Positions 1 to 7,380 of a stretch of 57,514 nucleotides of DNA are shown one piece after another. The notes below the pieces were generated by a model. It saw only the letters and a program-made list of their open reading frames with translations. It was not told the origin of the DNA and made no database searches. The translations under genes and the position numbers were made by a program. Source of the DNA: Chryseobacterium sp. (GTDB lineage Bacteria > Bacteroidota > Bacteroidia > Flavobacteriales > Weeksellaceae); assembly GCA_018260475.1 (NCBI GenBank), contig JAGLBA010000015.1, positions 1 through 57,514 of the forward strand. Direction: 5' to 3'. Numbering within the stretch: the first letter of the stretch is position 1; the number at the start of each line of letters is the position of its first letter.

Positions 1-1
1 T

Positions 2-376
2 ATAAATCATGATGGCGCTATGTATGTCATACGATCCATGGAAAAATATCAAGACGCAAGAAATTTTGGCAGAATAAAAATTGGCAAAAACTGTTTTATA
101 GGGAACAACTGCACAATCCTTCCTGGCGTCGAAGTGGGCGATAACTGCATATTGGGGGCCGGATCTGTTCTTAGCTCATCGATGCCGGCAAACTCTGTTT
201 TTGCGGGTGTTCCTGCAAAATTCATTTGTAGTATCGAAGAATACGGAGATAAAGCTCTTGCAAATAATGTAATGTATCCCCGCGAACTGGAAAGAAATAG
301 ACCCTTACTAGATGCCTATATTAAAGAGCACCTACCTCACACATATAAAACCGTAAAATCACCCCTTAAAGATTAA
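2..376 (+). CDS. Hexapeptide-repeat acyltransferase, 5'-truncated by window edge
   Basis: C-terminal part of a left-handed beta-helix acyltransferase (LbH/WbbJ-like family), which would O-acetylate a sugar or polysaccharide intermediate in the cytoplasm. The reading frame is open to the first base and encodes a typical HDGAM segment before the first available methionine at position 20, so that methionine is not the real start. Hexapeptide repeats (IGKNCFIGNNCTILPGVEVGDN and onwards) end in the usual AGVPAK turn, followed by a helical tail. The next plus-strand genes are also surface-glycan enzymes, which suggests a polysaccharide locus extending left of the window. The acceptor cannot be told. 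Confidence 0.85.
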   Translation: MNHDGAMYVIRSMEKYQDARNFGRIKIGKNCFIGNNCTILPGVEVGDNCILGAGSVLSSSMPANSVFAGVPAKFICSIEEYGDKALANNVMYPRELERNRPLLDAYIKEHLPHTYKTVKSPLKD

Positions 377-377
377 C

Positions 378-686
378 CTAAAACTTCTCCAAGCCATCCA
401 CACCTAATTTTATCATTTTTATAGAAAGGTCTTTTCGATTTCCATAGGTATTATAAATAGCATCCTCGCTTAAAACACCACGCGGTAAATCCTGTGGAAT
501 TATATGTAGTCGATCATCCTCCAGATCTCGATTTCTTTCTTCACTGCTATAATAAGCCATCAGTTCCTGAAACTCTTTATTGTTTTCTTCCCACCGCTGG
601 AGCAAATTTTCCAACTCAGAAATCAATCCATCGGTCTGGTTCAAAATATGTTCCATCTTAGTGATTTTCTCAATCCTTTCTTGCAT
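378..686 (-). CDS. DUF4298-type small protein
   Basis: A 102-residue soluble protein, largely helical, with the DUF4298 pattern: N-terminal helix containing RIEKITKMEHILN, a middle EELMAYY-like stretch and the conserved LPRGVLSEDAIYN motif near residues 68-80. The family has no firmly known function. It is convergent with the truncated acyltransferase, with one base between the stop codons, and divergent from the glycosyltransferase. Start ATG at 686 has no close alternative. The family match is from memory of the motif. Confidence 0.75.
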   Translation of the reverse strand: MQERIEKITKMEHILNQTDGLISELENLLQRWEENNKEFQELMAYYSSEERNRDLEDDRLHIIPQDLPRGVLSEDAIYNTYGNRKDLSIKMIKLGVDGLEKF

Positions 687-718
687 GGTGATAATTTTAA
701 ATTAAATATATGAAATTC

Positions 719-748
719 TTTGGTAGAAGCTTGGCTTTTTTACCTTTG
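719..748 (+). promoter_or_regulatory. Flavobacterial promoter of the glycosyltransferase
   Basis: TTTG at 719-722 (-33 element) and TACCTTTG at 741-748 (-7 element, TAnnTTTG) are 18 bases apart, the usual Bacteroidota sigma-ABfr arrangement. Transcription would start near 755, about 9 bases before the TTG start codon. Confidence 0.6.
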
Positions 749-763
749 TAAAAACACAAATCC

Positions 764-1942
764 TTGAAAAAGAAAATACTAATCCGAATAGGTTCGCTTC
801 GCCATGGTGGAGCGGAGAAAGTTCTGGCGACTTTCATAAAAAACCTGCCGAAAGACAAATATGACATCGATCTTTTGTTAAACCTTTATTCTGGGAAATA
901 TTTACCAGAAATTCCCAGTTGGGTGAATATTCTTTATCTAAATAAAGGCGAAATGATCACTACCAACCGACCGCAGGACATCCCGAGGAAGGCGTTTCGG
1001 GTTGTGTACCAGGCATTATTGAAAAAGTTTCCGAAACTGCTGTACTCCAAGATTCTTAAAAACAAAAAATACGACATCGAGTTTGCCGCTATTCATGGTT
1101 TTCGAGATGAGATTTTAAATTCGCCCGTTAAGACTTCAAAAAAAATCGTTTGGATTCATAATGACTTGCGCAAAACACAGTTTCACAATTATACCGACGA
1201 GGAGATTCGGAAATTTTTTGGTTTTGATAAAATCATGGTGATCTCCGAACACATCCAAAAAGATTTTGAAAATTTAGCACAAAACGAAGACGAAAAAAAG
1301 CGCATCGTTCGGATTTACAACCCGTTGGATACGCAGGAGGTTCTTATAAAAAGTCTGGAACCAGGAAACGGGACGCAGGAATTGGGACGCACAAACCAAC
1401 AACCGCAAACCAACAACCATTACCCAACTTTCGTTTCCGTAGGCACGGTCTTTCCACAAAAAGGTTTTGATAGGTTATTGAAAGTCCATAAAAGACTGCT
1501 GGATGAAGGATTGAAGCACAAAATTCAAATTATTGGCGACGGCTATGATTTTGAAAATATTAAAAACCTCCGTGCAGAACTGGGTGTGGAAGAGTCTGCA
1601 GAAATGCGCGGCTTTACCGAAAATCCTTACCCTTATTTCAAAAATGCGGATTTCTATGTTTTAAGTTCGCGCTACGAAGGTTTCCCGACGGTTTTATTTG
1701 AAGCCATGACCCTGAAAAAGAACATCATAGCCACGGAAGTATCGGGAGTAAAGGAAATGTTGGAAGACGGTAAACTTGGTTTTATTGTAGAAAATTCCGA
1801 AGATGGCATTTACCAAGGCATGAAAAAAGCGCTCACTGAGCCAGAAAGTTTTAACCCGTACCAGGAAAGACTGAAAGAGTACGAAATGCCTTTTAATCTG
1901 GAAAATTCTGTAAAAAAAATCATAGAAGTGATTGATAATTAA
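764..1942 (+). CDS. GT4-family glycosyltransferase
   Basis: A 392-residue glycosyltransferase of the GT-B fold. The N-terminal Rossmann domain starts with the glycine-rich RIGSLRHGGAEKV loop; the C-terminal donor-binding domain carries VSVGTVFPQKGFDRLL, the GDGYDFENIK strand-turn and the SSRYEGFPTVLFEAM motif, whose EGFPTVLFE matches the E-x7-E nucleotide-sugar site of GT4. It would act in the cytoplasm on a lipid-linked or polysaccharide acceptor. The start is TTG, supported by a promoter just upstream. A low-complexity Q/N/T-rich insert lies at the junction of the two domains (about residues 200-222), made of 14-bp direct repeats. The donor and acceptor are unknown. Confidence 0.88.
   Translation: MKKKILIRIGSLRHGGAEKVLATFIKNLPKDKYDIDLLLNLYSGKYLPEIPSWVNILYLNKGEMITTNRPQDIPRKAFRVVYQALLKKFPKLLYSKILKNKKYDIEFAAIHGFRDEILNSPVKTSKKIVWIHNDLRKTQFHNYTDEEIRKFFGFDKIMVISEHIQKDFENLAQNEDEKKRIVRIYNPLDTQEVLIKSLEPGNGTQELGRTNQQPQTNNHYPTFVSVGTVFPQKGFDRLLKVHKRLLDEGLKHKIQIIGDGYDFENIKNLRAELGVEESAEMRGFTENPYPYFKNADFYVLSSRYEGFPTVLFEAMTLKKNIIATEVSGVKEMLEDGKLGFIVENSEDGIYQGMKKALTEPESFNPYQERLKEYEMPFNLENSVKKIIEVIDN
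1371..1418 (+). repeat. Short direct repeats inside the glycosyltransferase gene
   Basis: Two units with 14-base spacing: GGACGCA at 1371 and 1385, and CAAACCAACAACC at 1392-1404 and 1406-1418. A 14-base period is not a multiple of three, so the two copies are read in different frames, yet the gene stays open. They encode a Q/N/T-rich linker. Confidence 0.8.
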
Positions 1943-2022
1943 CGAGTAAATTAAAAAAACCTTAAAATGACAACCACAAAAGACATTTTAAAATCCTTTT
2001 ATAATTTTTTACGGGTAAATTA

Positions 2023-2057
2023 TTTTGTGGCTATTTTGGTTTAAAAATTTATCTTTG
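2023..2057 (+). promoter_or_regulatory. Flavobacterial promoter, nearly leaderless
   Basis: TTTTG at 2023-2027 and TATCTTTG at 2050-2057 are separated by 22 bases. The start codon of the next gene is at 2063, so transcription probably begins at or very close to the ATG. Confidence 0.55.
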
Positions 2058-2062
2058 CTCCC

Positions 2063-2617
2063 ATGCCCGACTATTCTATTATCCAAAAAGATTTCTACCG
2101 CGAGTGCGGAAAATGGCTCTCTACCACGGAGATTTGGCAGAAATGCATCAATCCGAATCTGCATTTCATCTACATACTAAGGAAGTGCCAACAGACCACA
2201 AAAAAATCGCTGAAAGGGATGTTTTGGCGAATGGTATTGCGTCATCACCAGATTAAATACGGCATACAAATATACCCGGAAACGCAGATTGGCGAAGGTT
2301 TCTACCTCGGGCATTGGGGCACTTTGGTCATTAATCCAAAAACCATCATCGGTAAAAATTGTAATATCGCGCAGGGCGTCACCATCGGGCAGGCTAACCG
2401 TGGAAAAGCACAGGGCGTTCCGGTTATCGGCGACGAAGTTTGGATCGGCCCGAATGCCGTAGTGGTGGGAAAAATAACTGTCGGGAATAATGTTTTGATC
2501 GCCCCGAATGCGTATGTGAACTGCGACATTCCTTCAAATTCCATCGCCATGGGCAACCCCGCACGCGTTTTCTCCTCGGAAAATGCCACGGAAGGCTACA
2601 TTAATAAAAAAATATAG
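2063..2617 (+). CDS. CysE-like serine O-acetyltransferase family protein
   Basis: A 184-residue protein with an N-terminal helical part (residues 1-70) and a left-handed beta-helix made of hexapeptide repeats (about 75-165), including IGEGFYLGHWGTLVINPKTIIGKNC and GVTIGQANRG, ending in AMGNPARV. This arrangement is shared by serine acetyltransferase and by CysE-like polysaccharide acetyltransferases. It is shorter than typical CysE (over 230 residues), and it follows a glycosyltransferase, so a role in surface-glycan acetylation is as likely as cysteine synthesis. No cysK is nearby. Start ATG at 2063 fits the promoter. Confidence 0.8.
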   Translation: MPDYSIIQKDFYRECGKWLSTTEIWQKCINPNLHFIYILRKCQQTTKKSLKGMFWRMVLRHHQIKYGIQIYPETQIGEGFYLGHWGTLVINPKTIIGKNCNIAQGVTIGQANRGKAQGVPVIGDEVWIGPNAVVVGKITVGNNVLIAPNAYVNCDIPSNSIAMGNPARVFSSENATEGYINKKI

Positions 2618-2707
2618 TTGTTAATTTTGGTTAAATTTTTATTTTTCGAAAAAGAACATTTGCTTATTAGACTTCAAAGACTATAATTTGCAGAATTATA
2701 TTCTCAA

Positions 2708-3004
2708 GTGAAAAGATTCGGGGCCTTATTGGTTTTAATGATCTTCCTAAACTTCACAGCGCTACCCAGTATCGCTGCCATTTGTGGATTTGAAATTCCG
2801 CAGACGAATGCCACGGTTTCCGAAGAAGAACACGGTGGAAAAACCATAGTCGTTTACGAAAAAACACTTCCTAACACGCTGAATATCCACGACTTCCTAC
2901 ACTTCATCTTATACAAAAAAGAAAGAAACCAGTTCGCGCATCTGGACGACTGCGGAACGCTTTCTCCTTATTTTCCCATTCCTTCCCCGCCTCCTGATAT
3001 TTAA
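2708..3004 (+). CDS. Small secreted protein of unknown function
   Basis: A 98-residue product starting at GTG, with a good signal peptide (residues 1-23, hydrophobic ALLVLMIFLNFTAL, Ala-containing cleavage region). The mature part has two cysteines (in AAICGF and DDCGTL), which may form a disulfide, and a proline-rich end (PIPSPPPDI). I do not recognise a family. The open frame, signal peptide and own intergenic space support it as a gene, but it may be lineage-specific. Confidence 0.5.
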   Translation: MKRFGALLVLMIFLNFTALPSIAAICGFEIPQTNATVSEEEHGGKTIVVYEKTLPNTLNIHDFLHFILYKKERNQFAHLDDCGTLSPYFPIPSPPPDI

Positions 3005-3221
3005 AATATCGATTCTAAAAATCCACCCTCGTTTACACCCATAAAATTGATGGCAAAAGGACAGAGTGGCTTTATAAATCTTAAATTCAGTGATTTAAGT
3101 CAAGTTCGTTTGATTTAAATTTGAAACAAAACAATTTCAATACAAAAAACCGTAAAGTTTTTTAGAAACATTCGCGCTTTTTAGCGTGGATTAAAATTCT
3201 ACGGTTAAAAATATCTTAACA

Positions 3222-4816
3222 ATGAAAAAACAAAAAAGCTTAATACAAAATATAAAAGATAATTTCCCATCCGGATTGGTGGTCTTTTTAGTTGCACTTC
3301 CGCTCTGTCTGGGTATCGCATTGGCATCGGGCGCACCGCCGTTGGCAGGAATTATTTCTGGTATCGTAGGAGGTTTGGTCGTGGATTTATCAGTAATTCC
3401 AATATTTCCGTTTCGGGTCCGGCGGCTGGGCTCACCGCTATCGTCCTCACCGCGATTACGGATTTGGGTGCATTCGAACTTTTCCTCTGCGCAGGCATGA
3501 TCGCCGGACTTATACAATTGGCTTTAGGTTTTGCGAAAGCTGGAAGTATCTCCAATTATTTCCCAAACAATGTGATCGAGGGGATGCTCGCCGCCATTGG
3601 AATTATTATTATTTTGAAACAGATCCCGCACGCACTGGGCTTCGATCATGATTACGAAGGCCACGAATCTCTTTTCGATAATGGTGTAAATTTCGGCTAT
3701 TTTTCCGTGTTGAAGGGCGCCATGCATCCCGGAGCCATCGTGGTGACGCTAGTTTCATTGGGAATTCTATTGGCTTGGGACAAAATCTCGGCTTTGAAGA
3801 AACTCAAAATCCTTCCGGGAGCCTTGGTAGCTGTAATTGTTGGAATTTTATTAAACCAATTATTCATTTCCACGGGTAGCTTTTTCGCCATCGACAAAGA
3901 GCATTTGGTAAATCTTCCCGTGCCTCAAACTTTAAGCGATTTTAAAAATCTCATCATTTTCCCGGATTTCTCAGGATTTATGAATCCTAAAGTTTGGATC
4001 TCTGGCGCTACCATTGCGATTGTAGCCTCTATCGAAACGCTGCTTTGCATCGAGGCATCCGACCGATTGGATACGCACCGAAGGATTACCGATACCAATT
4101 TGGAATTGAAGGCACAGGGCATAGGAAATTTTGCATCTTCATTAATAGGCGGAATGCCGCTAACTTCTGTTGTGGTAAGGAGTTCGGCTAATGCAAGTTC
4201 TGGTGCAACCACCAAAATGTCCACCATGATTCACGGATTTTTATTGCTCATTTGCGTGCTATCGATTCCTTTTTTATTAAATCAAATTCCGCTCGCCACA
4301 CTGGCTGCCGTATTACTTTTGGTGGGCTATAAATTGGCGAAACCTGCTACTTTAAAACATTTTTGGAAACTCGGTAGATTCCAGTTCATTCCGTTTGTTG
4401 CGACTGTCATTGCCGTTGTTGCCACCGATTTATTGAAAGGCGTGGGAATCGGTTTGGCCATATCCATTTACTATATATTGCAAGGAAATATGAAGCGTGC
4501 GTACTACCTTAGCCGTGATAATTTGTTGGAAGAAGATGAGGTGACGATAAAACTGGCAGAGGAAGTGTCTTTTCTAAACAAAGCGCCCATCAAAAAAACT
4601 TTGAAAAATATAAAACCGGGATCGAAGGTGATTTTTGATGCCCGCGGAACTTCCTATATCACGCATGATGTCCTGGAAATGATAGAGGATTTTGCCAACA
4701 TCCGTGCGAAGGAAGAGGATATAGAAGTGGAACTTTTAGGCTTTAAAACGTCCTACAAAGACTATGAAACCGACAATGAATCCCACATTTCTGTGACGCA
4801 CAGGAGAGCTATGTAA
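3222..4816 (+). pseudogene. SulP-family anion transporter with a one-base frameshift
   Basis: Two adjacent frames together encode one SulP (SLC26-like) permease of about 530 residues. The first frame (from 3222) gives [20 protein letters not shown]; at 3383 the reading must slip by one base to continue as [20 protein letters not shown] and then the whole transmembrane domain, finishing at 4816. Without the slip the first frame ends at 3500. The missing base is probably a G in the GTGG(G)ATTT context. The C-terminal cytoplasmic STAS-like region (from about 4530) is intact. It precedes a beta-carbonic anhydrase, so bicarbonate is a plausible substrate. It could be a sequencing error or a real inactivation; the strong conservation of the rest favours an error or a very recent mutation. 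Confidence 0.85.
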
Positions 4817-4889
4817 TCGTTTTTATGATCACTTTGCAAATTATTATCAATTATTTAATTAAATTTCAACAAAATTAAAATCTAACAGA

Positions 4890-5573
4890 ATGACAGAATC
4901 ATATCAAAAAATATTCGAAAACAATAAAAACTGGATCGCCGAAAAACTTGGTCAAGATAAAGATTTCTTCAAAAAACTGGCTGCCGGTCAAAACCCGGAA
5001 TACCTCTACATAGGCTGCTCGGACAGCCGTGCTACCGCCGAAGAACTCATGGGCATGAAACCCGGCGAAGTTTTTGTACACAGAAATATCGCAAATGTGG
5101 TGAACACGCTGGACATGAGTTCTACCGCCGTGATCCAGTATGCGGTACAGTACCTGAAGGTAAAACACATCATCGTTTGCGGCCACTACGGTTGCGGTGG
5201 TGTGAAAGCGGCGATGACGCCAGAAGATTTCGGACTGATGAATCCCTGGCTGAGAACAATTCGTGATGTCTATCGTACGCACCAAGAGGAGCTGGATCTC
5301 ATTGAAAATGAGGAACAACGCTACAAAAGACTCATCGAACTGAATGTGCAAGAGCAATGCATCAATGTCATTAAAATGGCATGCGTACAAGAGAGGTATA
5401 TTCTGGACCAATATCCTATCGTGCATGGTTGGGTTTTCGACCTTGCCACTGGAAAGATTATCGACTTAAATATTGATTTCGAGCACATTCTCAAGGATAT
5501 ACAGAAGGTGTACGACCTTACAAATTCTAAATGGATTATGAGCCGGAAAGACAATAAAAACTTGTTGGAATAA
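4890..5573 (+). CDS. can: Beta-class carbonic anhydrase
   Basis: Catalyses reversible hydration of CO2 to bicarbonate in the cytoplasm. All zinc and catalytic residues of the beta class are present: Cys43, Asp45 and Arg47 in CSDSR, and His99 and Cys102 in CGHYGCGGV. At 227 residues it is of normal length. It lies 73 bases downstream of the SulP transporter on the same strand, a pairing seen in bacteria that take up bicarbonate through SulP. Its stop codon is directly followed by the stop codon of convergent pth, with no base between. Confidence 0.95.
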   Translation: MTESYQKIFENNKNWIAEKLGQDKDFFKKLAAGQNPEYLYIGCSDSRATAEELMGMKPGEVFVHRNIANVVNTLDMSSTAVIQYAVQYLKVKHIIVCGHYGCGGVKAAMTPEDFGLMNPWLRTIRDVYRTHQEELDLIENEEQRYKRLIELNVQEQCINVIKMACVQERYILDQYPIVHGWVFDLATGKIIDLNIDFEHILKDIQKVYDLTNSKWIMSRKDNKNLLE

Positions 5574-6137
5574 TTATTTCCCGTTAAAAGCCGTCATCGT
5601 GTTTTGGATTCCCGCAAACACGAAGGACTGGCAGGCTTTGGAAAACTTCCCGATTCTTTCGGGAAGTTTGTCGTTTTCTTCGGGAGACCATTTCCCTAGA
5701 ACATAGTCCACTTGTTTGCCTTCGGAAAAATCATCAGAAATCCCAAACCTCAACCGCGGATAATTTTGAGTCCCAAGTTGTTCCTGAATACTTTTCAACC
5801 CGTTGTGCCCGGCATCAGAGCCTTTCATTTTCATCCGTAAAGTTCCAAACGGTAGAGCAAGATCATCGGTTATAATCATTAAATTTTCCAAAGGGATATT
5901 TTCTTTCTGCAACCAGAATTTCACGGCATTCCCGGAGAGATTCATATAGGTATCTGGCTTTAGAATCAACACTTTACGGCCTTTGAATTTGCCTTCCGCC
6001 AACAAACCGAAATTAGCAGATTTAAACGGTGCCTCTATGTCAGCAGCCAATTTTTCAGCTACTTTGAAGCCAATATTGTGGCGTGTTTCGGCATATTCTT
6101 CGCCTTTGTTTCCAAGGCCTACGATGAGGTATTTCAT
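5574..6137 (-). CDS. pth: Peptidyl-tRNA hydrolase
   Basis: Recycles peptidyl-tRNAs released during abortive translation. The 187-residue protein has the bacterial Pth signature GLGNKGEEYAETRHNIGF with Asn10 and catalytic His20, the TDDLALPFG segment with the catalytic Asp, and GSDAGHNGLKS. The length is standard. It starts 5 bases after the end of the ATPase gene upstream on the minus strand, so the two are probably cotranscribed. Confidence 0.96.
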   Translation of the reverse strand: MKYLIVGLGNKGEEYAETRHNIGFKVAEKLAADIEAPFKSANFGLLAEGKFKGRKVLILKPDTYMNLSGNAVKFWLQKENIPLENLMIITDDLALPFGTLRMKMKGSDAGHNGLKSIQEQLGTQNYPRLRFGISDDFSEGKQVDYVLGKWSPEENDKLPERIGKFSKACQSFVFAGIQNTMTAFNGK

Positions 6138-6142
6138 GTTTC

Positions 6143-7282
6143 TTAGCTGAAATAAGTTTTTTTAACCCACATTTCAAAAACGGGATCCAGAAGTTCAAGT
6201 TTGCCCGAATTTTCATCCAGAATATCTTTATGGATCAAAACTTGTTTGTTTTTGTTGACATTACCTGAAGATCCGAGGTTGTATTCTTCAATTGTTTTTT
6301 TGGAAGATAGCTGAACAGCTTCGTCCACCACGGCTTTCAGCAGGTTAATTTGACCAACACTGAGGTTTTCTACCATATTCTTAAAAAGTGGTTCATTACC
6401 GTCGAGCAGGCGTTTCAGTGCATTATCGAAAATTTCCTGCGAAACCTCTTTTTCAGTTTCAGCCCATATAAAAAACGAAAATTGTTGCACATACCACGAA
6501 TGGTTTTTCATATAAAGCGGAATTTTCTCCGAAAACTGACGAGAAATTAGTCGTCCGCTTTTGCTAAAACCTTCTTCAATAAATGGAATCCACTTTTCCG
6601 TTGCTATTTTTTGAAGCCAGAATACATCGCCGAATTTATAAAATGGTTTGGAAGAGTTCGTAAAAATATCCGCCATCATGTGGCGCTTGCTACCGTAAAG
6701 ACAGTAGCTCACATGCTTATGTTTTTGCCAAACCGAGCGCATTTTTCTCTCAAAATTTTTAAAATTCTGAAATTGCGCCAGATTCTGAAATTCATCAATA
6801 CAGATGAGTATTTTTTTATTTTTTAAGAGCGCCAAAGTTTCCGGCAGGTTTAGAATTTCCTCCTTATTTTTTTCCACCTCTTTCCAATCAAAACTAAGGC
6901 TCAGATCGCTGTCGGGCTGTAGTTTTAATTTCAGTCTCGGAATGACTTTTTTAAAGATGGTTTTTGCATTTTCTATCCATTCCTCTACTTTAGTTGAGGA
7001 GGCTTTGATGATTTCCTTAGCAAAATTTTCTAGAAATTCTTCCTCCGAATTTACTGAAAACAAATCCATCTTCACTACCATAAAATCCGGATTTTCTACC
7101 AAAATTTGTGATGCAGCTTTTTCAACCAGCGAAGATTTCCCCCAACGCCGAGGCGAAATAAGCACCGTATTGATGCCTGAAACGAGATTTTTTTTCAGCC
7201 GTTTCAGGTCTTCTTCACGGTTGGTGAAAGACTGCAGATTAACGATATGCCCGAACGCAAAAGGAGAAATTTCCGTGTCCAT
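6143..7282 (-). CDS. AAA-type ATPase (archaeal-ATPase-like P-loop NTPase)
   Basis: A 379-residue cytoplasmic P-loop ATPase. An N-terminal NREEDLKRL element precedes Walker A (SPRRWGKSSLV, Lys49) and Walker B is ICIDEFQNL near residue 160, followed by a sensor-like CLYGSKRHMM stretch and a C-terminal winged-helix-like domain (about 300-379). This layout matches the ATPase_2/archaeal ATPase group in Pfam (PF01637-like), often of unknown role in Bacteroidota. Its leader contains three perfect 15-bp repeats and a TAnnTTTG promoter. It sits 5 bases upstream of pth. What it acts on is unknown. Confidence 0.8.
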   Translation of the reverse strand: MDTEISPFAFGHIVNLQSFTNREEDLKRLKKNLVSGINTVLISPRRWGKSSLVEKAASQILVENPDFMVVKMDLFSVNSEEEFLENFAKEIIKASSTKVEEWIENAKTIFKKVIPRLKLKLQPDSDLSLSFDWKEVEKNKEEILNLPETLALLKNKKILICIDEFQNLAQFQNFKNFERKMRSVWQKHKHVSYCLYGSKRHMMADIFTNSSKPFYKFGDVFWLQKIATEKWIPFIEEGFSKSGRLISRQFSEKIPLYMKNHSWYVQQFSFFIWAETEKEVSQEIFDNALKRLLDGNEPLFKNMVENLSVGQINLLKAVVDEAVQLSSKKTIEEYNLGSSGNVNKNKQVLIHKDILDENSGKLELLDPVFEMWVKKTYFS

Positions 7283-7297
7283 TATAGTATTTTTTAA

Positions 7298-7342
7298 CTT
7301 TCCGTTTGGAAACTTTCCGTTTGGAAACTTTCCGTTTGGAAA
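7298..7342. repeat. Three perfect tandem 15-bp repeats in the ATPase leader
   Basis: The unit CTTTCCGTTTGGAAA occurs three times without mismatch at 7298-7312, 7313-7327 and 7328-7342. Each unit holds a small dyad (TTTCC, four bases, GGAAA). The array lies between the -7 element and the start codon on the minus strand, so it covers the predicted transcription start and most of the 5' leader. Confidence 0.95.
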
Positions 7343-7344
7343 CC

Positions 7345-7374
7345 CAAATATACATTAATATTTCAGCTTCACAA
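7345..7374 (-). promoter_or_regulatory. Flavobacterial promoter of the ATPase gene
   Basis: On the minus strand, TTG (7374-7372) is followed after 19 bases by TATATTTG (7352-7345), matching the -33/-7 pattern. The predicted transcription start, near 7338, falls in the first of the three repeats. Confidence 0.6.
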
Positions 7375-7380
7375 TTTTAA

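Noticed and set aside
6804-7358. A plus-strand frame with repeated FPFGN
   Set aside because: It is the antisense of the ATPase gene and its 15-bp repeats; the ATPase has clear Walker motifs.
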